64,000 nt of DNA from Rhynchosporium graminicola (lineage: Eukaryota; Ascomycota; Leotiomycetes; Helotiales; Ploettnerulaceae): positions 124,001 through 188,000 of the forward strand of contig FJUW01000027.1 of the NCBI GenBank assembly GCA_900074885.1. The letters run 5' to 3'. Under the pieces are notes generated by a model that was not told where the DNA came from, ran no database searches, and saw only the letters and a list, made by a program, of their open reading frames with translations. Position 1 is the stretch's first letter. Every line of letters begins with the position of its first letter. A program made the translations under genes and the position numbers. Positions 25,190-38,484 of the stretch are shown here, one piece after another.

Positions 25190-25349
25190 TTTTCCCTCTT
25201 GATATTAAATACCTTCTTTTCCTTCTTAATATTAATTACTTCTCTTACTCTCTTAAAAGTCTCCTTCTCCTTTTGCTTCCTCTACCTAGAGGGTTCTATA
25301 TCTAGTATTAATAGTCCTTACTTATAACTCTTTCTAGCTTTTAAGGGAG
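25190..25349 (-). pseudogene. Locus J fragment: part of a Lys/Glu-rich reading frame
   Basis: A 160-bp island between Gypsy E and the tip of the H LTR. On the minus strand it reads a very basic stretch (KEKETFKRVREVINIKKEKK) that continues in frame, across one GAAAA target site, into DIKKESKKESKEED at 60969. It is thus the target of E and of H, now 36 kb from its other half because of the inversion. No domain recognised. Confidence 0.6.
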
Positions 25350-25360
25350 TGTAACGATAC
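25350..25360 (-). repeat. Outer tip of the Gypsy H 3' LTR
   Basis: TGTAACGATAC, matching the first bases of the solo H-type LTR at 38147. The rest of the LTR resumes at 38864 after Gypsy F, which inserted 6 bp inside it and duplicated GATAC (now GATAC at 25356-25360 and GATAT at 38864-38868). Confidence 0.8.
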
Positions 25361-25605
25361 TGTGACGCTTACTCTAGAAAGGTCTCAAAACTACCTTAGT
25401 AATAAGACCTCACATTGCTATGAATATGAAGTAGTAAGAATCACTTAAGAATCTATAACTAAAGAGCTAAGAAGTAGAAGACAGGAGAGAAGGTATATAT
25501 AAAAGGGGCTCTGCGGAGCTCTCGGTAATCTCGCTTAGTATACCCGATTGGGAGTACTTACTAGTCCTACCAAGTCTATGCTAGTTATATACTATAACTA
25601 TCATA
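25361..25605 (-). repeat. 3' LTR of Gypsy F (245 bp)
   Basis: Aligns end to end with 38619-38863. The inner edge carries the polypurine tract (CTCCTCCCTCCG on the plus strand, 25609-25620). The outer (U5-side) half is almost the same as in F' LTRs; the U3 half is different. Confidence 0.9.
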
Positions 25606-28600
25606 CTACTCCTCCCTCCGAAAAAAAGCTCGTCCTCGAGCGCTATACTATCTCCTTGTTATCGTCAAGGTAGTCGTAATCGTCTATTCTATCGTGGAAA
25701 GCCTTCAGCTAATCAGGGAGCTTTATAAGGGGACCTGCTTATATCGGGTTATCGAGGTGGAATTACTAAAGCTTTACGGGAGCGTACTTAATATCTAAAG
25801 TATTATACCACGTGAGATCGACGTCTTGATTTAACTAGGAGACGCGGTAAGAGAGGTTACCGCGCTACTTATAGCACGCTAATATATCCTCTATTTCCTA
25901 TTCATTATCGCCAGTGATATTAATTAGTAGCAGTTATAGTAACGTTTATCTAAGTAATAGGTCATTAGTATTCTTACGTAACTTCGACGCAGGGAAGATA
26001 TTATATACTTTTATACTTATAAGTAGCTCTAATTAGTAAAAGCTACTTACCTTTTCAAGTACTCGGAATAGTCTATTAGTCGGGAAGTCGAGCTTTTTGC
26101 TTAGCTATATAAACGTAAAGTAACGTATATCTAACTATACTAAATCGTCTTTACCGAAGTCGACTTCTCTATAAGTACGATTATAAGAGCGTAATATCTT
26201 TACTTAAGAGCGGAGGAGATTTGCCTACGTTATAGTCCATGAAGTACGTAAGCGTGTAGCGTAGTTAATAGCTTACTGAGTATTAAGCTTATTAGTAGGA
26301 GTAGCTGAATTAGGTAGATCGAGTTTCTAATTCTAATCGACGCGCGGGGCGTAACTATATACTACCTCGAAGGGTGAGAGACCTCCTAGAGAGTCGTGAG
26401 GGAGAGTTATTTCAGCGTAGTCTATAATAGGTAAGAATTCTGATTAGTCGTCTTAATAGTAGGAGATAAAAGGTCGTAATTAGCGCTAGAGGTATTAGTT
26501 ATAGATTTCCGTCTAGCTATCTATCTAGGGGTAATCTGCCGAAGAAAGCTATCTTTTAGTACTTAGAATCGTGCAAATAGCTATCTAAAAGCGTGAAACG
26601 AATTAAGGCCCTCTATTAGACGTAATTATCAGTAGAGCTCCGAAATAGTAGTATACGTAATATAAGTAGAGCTTTGCAAGGTCTCGCGTATCGGAGGTCT
26701 TTCGGCATAGAATACTAATTACTTATTTACTGAAACGATCTATAAATACGAGGACGTTATTATAGCCGTATTTATCGCGATTGAAACTATAGTAATCGAC
26801 TATAATATATTCCTAGGGATACAATAGTACCAGTAGAGGTTAGAAGATGCCTAGTTTCTTATCACGCGGAACCTGTATTCGTCGGTAAGTATAGTAGTTG
26901 CGGTAGTACTAGTTAATAGTTAAAGCGATTCCGTACTACTAGTATTACGACGCTAGTAGTTATAAGGTCTTCTTTACACTTAGATAGGTAGTTTCCAATC
27001 GATTATATATTTCGCGTATAAGTAGTATACGAAAGTATAAAACGTCAGGTACGATTAATCTTTCTTCGTAGAGTAGAAGATCATTTTCTATATTTAGTTT
27101 TTCAGGAGTAGCGGAAAGAGCTTATTTCTGTAGTGCTTAGAGTAATAGCGTAGTGCGATTAGCTTTAAGTACTTACTATACTATAGAGAAAGCTAGCGAT
27201 AGGTCAGCGACTTCTAAGGCGTTAATAAGTTTAAAGCTATCTATAGAGTCGGAACTGCTCCGGAGGTTACTCGTAAGTAGTACTAGGTCGATCTAGTCTT
27301 CGCGTAGTAGTTATTATAAACGTTAAGCTCTTTTAGTGTTATTTTAGTTATCAAAATTATCCGGTCTACGAGAGAGAGCGTTAGTAAGTAGGTTATACTT
27401 CCCGGGTCGATAGGTGATTATAAAGTTGTAATCTGCGAGTAGCTCCGCCTATCGTACTTATCGTGCGTTTAATTATTTAGAGGTTATAAAGTACTTAAGA
27501 GCTTTATAATTAGTAACGACTCGGATTTGATATAGTACGCCTGCGAGCTCAGATCTCTAGTTACTAAAAGATTATATAATTACGAGCATTTCCTTATTAT
27601 AGATAGCGTAATTAAGCTCGGTTAATAGTATAGTCTTAGAGAAGTAAGCTACTAGGAACTACTCTTTACCGTGTTACTGCGATAGCACACCTGCTACTAC
27701 TCTATTATTAGTATCTGTTTTAATCATATAAGGTAGATCTTACTGATAGTAGTAGAGGAGAGGTGCCGAAGTAAGAGCGTGCTTTAGGTAGTTAAAGGTA
27801 TCTTTATACTCTTTAGTAAACCGAAATACTATATTATTTTTAGTTAGTTATATAAGAGGTTTTGCGATTATTCTATAATCCTTAATAAATCGCTAGTAGA
27901 AGTTATAAAAGCCTAAGAACAATTCTACGCCCTTAACTATCGTTAGGTAATTCTAAGATCGTATAATATTAACCTTTTCAGGGTCTACCTCGATCCTAGA
28001 AGTAGAGATAATAAATCCGAGGTATTTAGTGCGAGTAACGTTAAATTCATACTTCTTAAGGTTAGCCTATAATCTAGCGTCTTATCATCGTTATAGTACT
28101 TTATATATATATGATTAGTACTTAAATAGATCGTCTGAATAGATAAGAATATTATCTAGATAAGTAGTATAGAAATCGTCTAAATAGTCGAATAAGATAT
28201 TATTTTTATACTATTAATATATCGCAGGGCTATTAGTTAATCCGAAAGGGAGTACCTTACACTTATATGCTCCGTAACGGGTCCGAAAGGTCGTATACTC
28301 TTCAGAGGCTAGATCTATCTGAATTCGGTGGAATGCCTAGCGAATATCTAGTTTAGTAAAGATCTTGGTATTAGAGATTCTAGCTAGCGTCTTATCGATC
28401 AATAGAAGGGGATATCGGTCTTTCCGTATAAGGTTATTTAAGGTACGGAAGTCGATATAGAAACGGAGACTTCTATTCGCTTTCTTAACGAATAGTACAG
28501 GTGCTGCGTATAGAGCTTAAGACAGCTCGATGAAACCCTTTAATAGGTTATTAGTAATATACGTCTTTATAAATTCAAGTTCTTCTGCTGATATCTTATA

Positions 28601-29461
28601 TAATAGAGAGTACTTTAGACTCTTTTCAGCCCTTTCCTTAAGATCAATTCGGTGATCGTATGAATAATAAGGAGGGAGAATATCGCTAGCTTCCTTGGAG
28701 AAGACGTGTGCCCACTAGCTATACTCGGGAGAGATCTATAGTTCTAAATCCAATTCGCTTAAGCTAATAGCAAATTACTATATAGTTTTACAGCGTTCTG
28801 TAAGATCGATAGTTAAAGATACGATAGTAGTATTACGTTACTGATCTGCGATTCGATCGTTAAGAAGCTCATCTACCTCGTAGAGAGTAGTAGAGAAGAT
28901 CTTATCGTTAGAAGACTTCTAGCGTTTATATAAGAGATGAAAGGCTAGGCTGCTAATTATATAGATCTCTAGCGTAAGAAGCTCTTAGAGAGGCAGGAGC
29001 ACGAGATAAGGTGATCTTTATCGCTATTAGCGCTTCCGTAGTAGCGTAATAGCTACATTAGTACCTAGATCAGCTTCCGCTGATTCGTAATACGGTCTTA
29101 CGAGTGGTTTCAACTATTAATCTATCGTATGAATTACACGGGCGTAATCTTATGCGTAGGTTTTTAACGTAGAGACTTCTATTTAGGTCTAAAATAGAGA
29201 TTCACGCGGGATATATGTAGTAACGTTACTAAATCGTATACACTTCGGGCGTATATTAGTAGCTTTTCTAGCGTATAAAGACTTATCTCTACTACTCTTT
29301 CCTTATTCTTCAGATAATAAAGACTTAGGCTCGGCGTATCTATAGGAAGTGATAGAAACACTAGGGAAATAGTTCTCCCTAAGTAGTAATAATAGCAGAG
29401 GGTTCGTTACCTATAGAATACTCTCTAAGGGAGAGTTTTAGATATTCTTATAGCTAGAAAT
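25606..29461 (-). pseudogene. Gypsy F pol, 3' part (RT, RNase H, integrase)
   Basis: Homologous base for base with F' pol at 29724-33560 but with more TAG/TAA codons. RT is near 28650-28000, with the active-site block YLDNILIYSDD around 28115-28165 (family YLDDILIYS; second Asp now Asn). RNase H and integrase follow leftward, and the frame runs into the polypurine tract near 25612. It is broken at 29461 by F' (TSD GAAAT). The upstream gag and protease are at 36085-38484. Confidence 0.85.
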
Positions 29462-29723
29462 TGTGACGCTTGCTCTAGAAAGGTCTCAAAACTACCTGAG
29501 TAATAAGACCTCATATTACTATGAATATGAAGTAGTAAGAATCACTTGAGAATCTATAACTAAGGAGTGAAGAAGTAGAGAGAGAATGGAAGTATATACA
29601 TGAAAAGGGGCCCCTAAACTCTACTCGTGTAATCTCGCTTAGCAGTAAGTGTTTCTACTAATAGGGAGAGGGTAAGTGTTTCTACTAATAGGGAGAGACC
29701 TCCAAACCTGACTAGTCGTCACA
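29462..29723 (-). repeat. 3' LTR of Gypsy F' (262 bp)
   Basis: TGTGACG...GTCGTCACA, matching 35818-36079. Contains a 27-bp tandem duplication (29645-29671 and 29672-29697) in the U3 part. The polypurine tract is the pyrimidine run CCCCCCCCTCC at 29727-29737. Confidence 0.93.
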
Positions 29724-32700
29724 CTACCCCCCCCTCCGAAAAAAGCTCGCCCTCGAGCGTTAGTCTATCTCCTTGTTACTATTAAGGTAGTCGTAATTAT
29801 CAATTCTATCGTAGAAAGCTTTCAGCTAATTAGGTAGTCTAGCAGGAGGTCCAGCTTGCGTTGGGTTATTAAGGTGGAATTATTGCAGCTTAGCGGGAGC
29901 GTATTTGATGTCTATAGCGTCGTACTATATGAGATCGATGTCTTGATTTAACTAGGAAACTCGGTATAAGAGGCTATTGCGCTGCTTACAGCACGCAAGT
30001 ATGTCTTCGATCTCCTATTCATCGTCACTAGTGATATTAATAGGTAGTAGCGGCGGTGAGGTTTATCCTGGTAAGAGGTCGTTTAGATGCTTCTGTAGCT
30101 TAGCAGCAGGGAATATGTTATATACTTTTATACTAGTAGGGAGCTCTAGACGATAAGAGCTTCCGACCTTTTCAATTACACGGAAGGGTCCGTTAGTCGG
30201 GAAGTCGAGTTTTTTGCTAGGTCGAGTACTCGTAAAGTAGCGTATATCTAGCTAGATAAGGTCGTCTGTAGTGAAGTCGACTTTACGGCGTGAGCGATTA
30301 TAGGATTAGGATATCTTAGCTTATACACGTTAGAGGCTGGATTGAGCGGTAGTCTAGGCGTCGCGCAGGCGATTAGCGTAATCTAGAGCTTGCTGAGTAT
30401 TCAACTTATCGGTAGGCGTAGTAGAGTCAGGTAGGTCTTTCTAATTCTAATTAACGCGGGGTGTGTATCTATGAACGACTTCAAAGGGTGAAAGACCTCT
30501 AAGGGATTCATAAGGGAGAGTTATCTAGGCGTAGTCTATAATAAGTAAGAATTCCGACTAGTTATCTTGATAGTAAGAGATAAAAGGTCGTAATCTGCGT
30601 TAGAGATATTAGTTATAGATCTCTGTTTAGCTATCTGTTTGCGGGTAGTCTGCTGCAGAAAGCTATCTTTTAGTACCGAGAATTATAATAACTATAGTCT
30701 AAAAACGGGAAACGAATTAAGGCCCTCTATTAGAGGTAATTGTCAATAGAGCTCCGAAATAGCGGTACACGTGGTATAAGTAAAGCTTTATAAGGTCGCG
30801 CGTATCGGAGGTCTTTCGGCATAGAATACTAATTGCTTGTTTACTGAAACGGTCGATAAATACGAGAACGTTATCGTAGCCGTGTTTATCGCGGTTAAAG
30901 CTATAGTAGTCGACTGTAATATGCTCCTATAGACGTGACGGTACGGGCAGAGGTTAGAGGAGGCCCGGTTTCTTATTACGCGGCACTTGAATTCGTCGGT
31001 AAGTATGATAGTTGCGGTAGTACTAGTTGATAGTTGAAGCGATTCTATACTACTAGTATTATAATACTAGTAGTTATAAGGTCTTCTTTGCACTTAGATA
31101 GGTAGTCTCTAATCAGTCGTGTACTTCGCGTATAAGTAGCGTGCGAAGGTATAAGATATCAGGTATAATTAGTCTTCTTTTATAGAGTAAAAGATCTTTT
31201 TCTATAGTTAGTTTTCTAGGAGTAGCGGAGAGAGCTTGTTTCCGTAAAGCTTAGAGTGACGGCGTAGTGCGATTAGCGTTAAGTACTTACTGTACTATGG
31301 AAAAGACTAGCGATAGGTCGGCGACTTCTAAGGCGTTGATAAGCTTAAAGTTGTCTATGGAGTCGGAGCCGTTCCGGAGGTTGCTTATAAGTAGTACTAG
31401 ATCGATTTGGTCTTCGCGTAGTAGCTGCTATAAACGCTAGGTTCTTTTAGCGTTATTCTAGTTGTCTAATTTATCTGTTCTGCGAGAGAGAGCGTCGGCG
31501 AGTGGATTATACTTCCTAGGTCGATAGGTGATTATGAAGTTGTAATCTGCGAGTAGCTCGGCCTATCGGGCTTGTCGTGCGTTTAGCTATTTAGAGGTCA
31601 TAAAGTACTTAAGAGCTTTATGATTAGTAACGACGCGGATCTAATACGGTGCGCCTGCGAGCTCAGATCTCTAGTTACTGAAAGATCGTATAATTGCAAG
31701 CATTTCTTTGTCGTGAATAGCGTAATTGAGCTCGGTAAGTAGTATAGTCTTAGAGAAGTAGGCTACTAGGAACTAGTCTTCGTCGTGCTATTGCGATAGC
31801 ATACTTGCTATTACTCTATTACTAGCGTCTGTTTCGATCATATAAGGTAGATGTTGCTGATAGTAGTGGAGGAGTGGTGCCGAAGTGAGAGCGTGCTTTA
31901 GGTGATTAAAGGTATCTTTGCACTCCCTAGCGAACCGAAATAACACGTTGTTTTTAGTGAGTTACATAAGAGGTTTTGCGATAATTCCGTAGTCTTTGAT
32001 GAATCGTCGGTAGAAGTTGTAAAAGCCTAAGAACGATTATACGCCCTTAATTGTAGTCGGGTAATTCTAAGATTATATAATATTAACCTTCTTAGGGTCT
32101 ACCTCGATCCTAGAAGTAGAGATAATAAATCTAAGGTATTTAGTGCGAGTGATATTGAATTCACACTTCTTAAGGTCGGCTTATAATCTAGCGTCTTATA
32201 ATCGTTGCAGTACCTTATATACGTGTAATTGATACTATAGTAGGTCGTCAGAGTAGATCAGAATATCGTCTAGATATGCTATATAGAAGTCGTCTAAGTA
32301 GTCGAATAAGACGTTATTCATATATCGCTAGTATATCGCAGGGCTATTAGTCAGACCGAAAGGGAGTACCTTACACTTATATATACTGTAACGGGTCCGG
32401 AAGGTCGTATACTCTTCAGAGGCTGGATCCATTCGAATTCGGTAGAACGCCTAGCGAATATCTAGTTTAGTGAATATCTTAGCAGTAGAGATTCTAGCTA
32501 GCGTTTTATCGATTAATAGCAGTAGATATTAATCATTCCTCGTAAGGTTATTAAGTACGCGAAAGTCGATACAGAATCTTAGACTTCTATTAGCTTTCTT
32601 AACGAAAAGAATAGGTGCAGCGTATAGTACTTAAGAAGGTTCGATGAAACCTTTAGCTAAGTTATTAGTGATATACGCCTTAACGACTTCAAGTTCTTTA

Positions 32701-35683
32701 GCCGATATCTTGTATAAGGGGGAGTATTTGAGGTTCTTCTCGGCCCCTTCCTTAAGCTTAATTCGGTGATCGCATGAGCGATAAGGAGGGAGAATATCGC
32801 TAGCTTCCTTAGAAAAGACATGTGCCTACTAGCTATACTCGTGAGGGATCTGTAGTTCTGAATCAAATTCGCTTAAGCTAATAGCAAATTGCTAGGCGGT
32901 TTTACGACGTTCCGTAAGGTCGATAGTTAAAGATACGATAGTAGTATTGCGTTACTGAACTGCGATTCGGTCGTTAAGAAGCTTATTTATCTCGTGAAGG
33001 GTAGTAGAGAAGATCTTATCGTTAGAAGACTTCTAGCGTTTATATAAGAGATAGAAGGCTAAGCAGCTAATCGTGTAAATCTCTAGCGCAGGAGGCTCTA
33101 GAAGAGGTCTGAGCACACGAGGTAATCTTTGTCGCTTTCGAAATGTCGTAGTAGCTGTTTTTGTACTTTGAGTAGCTTCTGTTGAGTCGCGAGACGGTAT
33201 TCCGAGCAACTATTAGTCTATAGTATGAATTATACGGGCGTAGTCTTATGCGTAGGTCTTTAACGTAGAGACTTCTAATTAGGGTTAAAGTAGAGATTCA
33301 CGCGGGATGTAGGCGATAATGTCGCTGAATCGTACGTACTTCGGCCGTGTATTAGTAGCTTCTCTGGAGTATAAAGACTTCTCTTTACTGCTCTATTCTT
33401 ATTCTTTAGGTAATAAACACTTAGGCTCGTCGTGTCTATAATAAGTAGTATAAACGCCGGAGAAACGGTCCTAACTGATCGGCGGTAGTAATAGAGGGTT
33501 AGTTACCTATGGAACACTCTCTAGGGGAGAGTTTTGGATGTTTTTATAGCTATAAGTCTCCCTAGAAATGCGCTTCCGAGCTAGTAATAGTCGTTTAATA
33601 ACAGAGATAGAGTTAATAACAGCTCGAATATTAACAGGAGAGTTAGCTGCGCTTCGCTGTTCCTCGTACGCTTCCTAGAACTGATTAAGGCATTCGTTTC
33701 GTTCGTCAGCGTCGTGTTAGTAGCGCTAGTAGGTACGGTGTTTATATAAGTCCTTGATCTCGATCGGAGAGCTATAAATATTACTAGGAGGAGTATATAG
33801 TAGCTAAATAATCTGTCGTTTGGAGGTATCTAAGAGTACTTGATGTTCCGAAAGCCAGGTCCTTCCGAGTATAATACTATGGTTTCCGAGAGTAGTGATA
33901 AGAAAGGGGGTAAATACCTGAACGCGACGATCTACTGTTAAATTAAGTATCGTATAGTGACTGATAGTACTACTATTAACGCTATTAAAGCCTTTGATAG
34001 GAATTGCGTTTAGTAGAGAGTGAATTGAAGGTTTTAAGAAGAAGGAAAGGGATTTGAGAAAAGAACGATTAATAAAATAGTATCTATTAGCTCCAGAATC
34101 GAGAAGTGCGGGTAGCTTGTACGAGAGTCTATTCTTAGTAAGAGTAGCACGTGTAGTAAATAATTAACTACTAAGAAGCTTCGTAAGGTCAAGATATCGC
34201 ATATCTCGTATACTACTTAGGAAAGAGTCTTTCCCTAGGAGTAGTCTTTTACTAGCGGTTTGATATACTCCTGGGCGTCGTCGTACGTTTCTTCGTTGTT
34301 ATTATCTTCTAGCTCGCTGTCAACGTTATTATTAGCGTTAATTGCGTTAATTCGATACGGAGTGTTAGGTCGAGCTGACGACGAGCGTAGGTATGAGGTA
34401 GGCGTAAAGTGACGAGGAGTATTCGCTAGCGATTGTGCACGAGGCGTGTCGTTTCGTGCAGAGTATAGTGCTTATTTACTAGTCGCACTAGTGTTCTCGG
34501 GCGTAGGAAGACTAATTTGCGGATAAGAAGAGGAGTTAGTACTACGGCGCTAGGAGGAGGTATTTATAGGGCGTTCCCGAGTCGCGCTAGCCTTAGCCGA
34601 AGACTCGGAATAGTAAGTCTTTTCAATGAATTGACCTTAGTCTTTAGCTTATATAGCCTTAACGTATTCTTCTAGTGTCCTTGACGTTCGGTACTATTAG
34701 AAGAGCTGTTTCCGTAGCCGTGCAGGTAGCTTCTCCTGTAAGTCTATTTTCAGAGTCGATTGATTATTTACTCTAGCTTTACGAGCTAGCGTACGAAACT
34801 CGTAGTAGAACGTCCAGAAGGTCTGCTTATAATCTATCTTTAGCGCGGAGTAGCTAGCTCTTGCAGTTTGTTAGTCATATGGATTAGATAAGAAGGAGAC
34901 GAGTTGAGTGATTATATCGAGTGAATCGATCATACTGCTTTCTTCGTTGTATTCTGGTTCTAAGAACGAGAGTTCTAGGTAAGTTCTGGCTATTCCTTCC
35001 GTTTAGTTAAGTAACTAATCTTTACGGTGATCTTCGTCGATAAAGTAGCTGGAGTAGCGCCGGAGGGCGTTATGTATCTGCACTTCCTAGAGTTTTAGAG
35101 AGTAGTCGATTCTATCAGAGAGCTTATTTGGAAGGTTCGGTATCTTCTCTATACGCGTGGCGTATGATATTGACGATATTCCTCCGGTAGATTATTCTCG
35201 ACGACGATTATTAGGCGTAGGAGTAGCGTTATCTTCTTTAATTGACGGTAGCGGTATTATATGCGATTGAACGTTATCAAACGATATAGACTTAGCAGAG
35301 CGCTAGGCAGTTAACTAGCGTAGTTCTAGGAACTCGTCCCGTAACTAGCGTAGTTCTGCAGACAGGTCGGCGTTTAATTATCTCTCCTCCGCGAGCTTCC
35401 TTTCTGCCTCTTATAGCTAGTGAGCGCGGTCTTCCTATGAGTTACTTATAGTTACTATTAATATAGGGGTATTATCGGGGAGGTTTAGCGACTCAGTGAG
35501 TTCGTTGATTATAGTAGGAGTTAGGGAGCTTAACTCGGACGAGGCGTCGTCGCGAGTACTCTCTACTATAGAGAGAGGTAAGTTACGGCGAGTATTGCGA
35601 GTCGCCGAAGAATAGGAGGTAGAGGGAGTCGGAGAACCGGTAGTCGATTTGTCGGACTTAGGTTACTTCGGTTTAGGTGCTAT
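29724..35683 (-). pseudogene. Gypsy F' gag-pol
   Basis: Start codon at about 35683 is now ATA. Gag begins PKSDKSTTGSPTPSTSYSS and contains a retrotransposon-gag helical domain (KIPNLPNKLSDRIDYSLKLW near 35130). Aspartic protease LLDSGANRYYFI is near 34070-34110. RT follows: LFVKKANRSLRFCIDFR (about 32570-32620), LPFGLTNSPAIYQRYM (about 32320-32370) and an intact active site AYLDDILIYSDD (about 32240-32280). Connection/RNase H and integrase run leftward, and the frame ends overlapping the polypurine tract. Only scattered stops remain, nearly all TAG at Gln or Trp. It has the usual length and order for a fungal Ty3/Gypsy element, but is inactive as it stands. Confidence 0.9.
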
Positions 35684-35817
35684 TCTTCAAGTTTATACTT
35701 AGTATAGGCCTTCTCTGTATAGCGTAGTCTCCTGCGTTTAGTAGCTCTAGGCACAGAGGTATAATATAAGTAGATATTTACTATCTTCCTAGACGTAGGT
35801 AAAAGAGTTATAGATAA

Positions 35818-36079
35818 TGTGACGCTTACTCTAGAAAGGTCTCAAAACTACCTGAGTAATAAGACCTCACATTACTATGAATATGAAGTAGTAAGAATCA
35901 CTTGAGAATCTATAACTAAGGAGTGAAGAAGTAGAGAGAGAATAGAAGTATATACATGAAAAGGGGCCCCTAAACTCTACTCGTGTAATCTCGCTTAGCA
36001 GTAAGTGTTTCTACTAATAGGGAGAGGGTAAGTGTTTCTACCAATAGGGAGAGACCTCTAAACCTGACCAGTCGTCACA
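35818..36079 (-). repeat. 5' LTR of Gypsy F' (262 bp)
   Basis: Same length and ends as 29462-29723, and the same 27-bp tandem duplication near 36002-36054. Followed by GAAAT. Confidence 0.93.
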
Positions 36080-36084
36080 GAAAT

Positions 36085-38484
36085 CTCCCTTAAAATACGT
36101 CTAGCGTTCGGTAGCAGGTATTTAATAATAGATAGAGAGTTAATAATAGCTTAGATATTAACAGGAGAGTTAGCTGCGCTTCGCTATATGTCGTACGCTT
36201 CCTAGAACTAATTAAGACGTTCGTTTCGTTCGTTAGCGTCGTGTTAATAGCGCTAGTAAATATAGTATTTACGTAAGTCCTTGATTTCGATCGGAGAGCT
36301 ATAAACGTTACTAGGAGGAGCATATAGTAGCTAAATGATCTATCGTTTAGAAGTATCTAAGAGTACTTGATATTCCGAAAGCTAAGTCCTTCCGAGTATA
36401 ATACTATAGTTTCCGAGAGTAGTAATAAGAAAGGGAGTAAATGCCTGGACGCGGCGATCTACTATTAAGTTAAGTGTCGTATAGTAACTGATTATACTAC
36501 TATTAACGCTATTAAGACCTTTAATAGGAATTGCGTTTAGTAGAGAGTGAATCGAAGGTTTTAGAAAGAAGGAAAGAGATTTAAGAAGAGAATAATTAAT
36601 AAAATAATATCTATTAGCTCCAGAATCGAGAAGTGCGGGTAACTTGTACGAAAGTCTATTCTTAGTAAGAGTAGTACGTATAGTGAACGATTGACTACTA
36701 AGAAGCTTCGTAAGGTTAAGATATCGCATATCTCGTATACTACTTAGGAAGGAGTCTTTCCTTAGGCGTAGTCTTTTGCTAGCGGTTTTAGGGTCTTATT
36801 AGTATCTCGAAACATTACTTAGTCGTCACCTGACGATTCGCTATTAATCCTATCTCTAGTATTAATTTTATTAATACGTTAGGGGGTATTTAGATAAATT
36901 GATAATCGATTAGGAGTAAAGTAATAGGTAGTATTAGAAGGTGATTATACACGAGGTATATCGTTTCGTGCAGAGTATTAGTATAAGGAACTGTTTTCCC
37001 GAGGGGGTGTATTAGTAGTAGTAGTAAATAAGTCTTTTAGACTAAATTCAGTACGAGTCGTTAGAGGGTTAGAAGAAGAGGAGCTTTCGTTGCGTCGTTA
37101 AGAGGTTCTTATAGAGCGATCGCGAGTTACGTTACTCTTAATTAATAGCTTAGCGTAATAAGTTTTCTTAATAAATTAACCTTAATCTTTAGCTTATATA
37201 GCTTTAACGTATTCTTCGAGTGTTCTTAACGTTCTGTACTATTAGAAGAGCTATTTCCGAAGCCGTAAAAGTAGCTTCTCCTGTAAGTCTATTTTCAGAG
37301 TCGATTAATTATTCATACTAGCTTTGCGAGCTAGCGTACGGAATTCCTAGTAGAACGTCTAAAAGGTCTATTTATACTTTATCTTTAGCGCTGAATAGCT
37401 AGCTCTTATAGTTTGCTAATCGTATGAGTTTAATAAGAAGGAGACGAGTTAAGTGATTATATTAAGTGAATCGATTATATTACTTTCCTTATTATATTCT
37501 AGTTCCAGGCATAAGGGTTCTGAATAATTTCTAGCTATTCTTTCCGTTTAATTAAGTAACTAATCTTTATAGTAATCTTTATTAAGGAAGTAGCTAATGT
37601 AGCGCCGGAGAGCGTTATATATCTATACTTCCCAGAGTTTTAGAGAGTAGTCGATTCTATTAGAGAGTCTATTTAGAAGGTTCGGAATCTTCTTAATACG
37701 AGTTGCGTAAGATATAGAAGAAATTCCACTTATAGAGTGTTCTCTACGAGAGTTTTCTTTAATTAATAGTAGAAGAGGAGTTAGCGAATAAGGATCGTCG
37801 AAAGATATAGATTTAGTAGTGCGAGTAGCTATCGTTTAGTATACCTTACGTAGTTCAATCTATAATTATCGTAATTAATCTACTATATCCTTCTTTAATT
37901 ATATTTCCTCCGCGAGCCTTCTTTCTGCCTCTGACAGCTAGTAAGCACGATCTTCCTATAAGTTACTTATAGTTACTATTACTATAGGAGTATTATCGGG
38001 GAGGTTTAGTAATTCAGTGAGTTCGTTAATTATAGTAGGAGTTAGAGAGCTTAACTCGGATAAAGTGTCGTCGCGAGCACTTTCTACTATAGAGAGAGGT
38101 AGATTACAGCGAGTATTGCGAGTCGCCGAAGAATAAGAAGTAGAAGTGTAACGACATAAGACTCGAGGCGGTATACAAGCAAGAATAAACAAGTAGGGAG
38201 GCTAAGAGCGATCTTATATAGTCTACTACGAAGGAAAACAAAAAGATAAGGAAGGAAGAAGAAGAGAGATAGAGTATAAGGCACCTTATATATATATGCC
38301 GGTACTAGTCCGATACTATACCGAGTCGGACACTAGTTCTGCCGGGATACCTGTGAACTTAGGCCCTGGTATCTATCCTTCTTCTCATGTGACATTCAGG
38401 TGAGCTGTCGTCATAAGAAGTAGAGGGAGTTAGAGAACTAGTCGTCGATTTATCGGACTTAGGTTACTTCTGTTTAGGTGCTAT
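36085..38484 (-). pseudogene. Gypsy F gag and protease
   Basis: Collinear with the F' gag/protease. Start near 38484 (ATG now ATA). The protease stretch is open at 36382-36729 with ALLDSGANRYYFI, then SIHSLLNAIPIKGLNS and TTLGNYSIILGRT. Gag is split by the solo LTR at 38147-38415. Residual stops are at Gln/Trp sites. It continues into pol at 29461 beyond F'. Confidence 0.85.
38147..38415 (-). mobile_element. Solo LTR of the H family inside F gag, TSD AGAAG
   Basis: 269 bp, TGTAACGACATAAG...GTCGTCATA, with AGAAG at 38142-38146 and 38416-38420. Clearly the same family as the Gypsy H LTR (25350 plus 38864-39135), which has a 9-bp indel relative to it. It is less mutated than the H copy. An apparent ORF running from it into F gag is an artefact of the junction. 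Confidence 0.88.

Larger units (their letters stand above)
29462..36079 (-). mobile_element. Gypsy element F', full length, TSD GAAAT
   Basis: 6618-bp Ty3/Gypsy retrotransposon with two 262-bp LTRs and perfect GAAAT duplications (29457-29461, 36080-36084), inserted in Gypsy F. It keeps TG...CA ends and is one of the least mutated elements here, so it is younger than F. Order on the minus strand: gag, protease, RT, RNase H, integrase. Confidence 0.95.

Noticed and set aside
32657..32866. Minus-strand ORF in F'
   Set aside because: Out of frame with the F' RT, which is read clearly in another frame through the same bases.
36090..36323. Minus-strand ORF in F
   Set aside because: Shifted relative to the real gag-pol frame, as shown by alignment with F'.
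38087..38284. Minus-strand ORF spanning the solo LTR and F gag
   Set aside because: Junction artefact of the inserted LTR.
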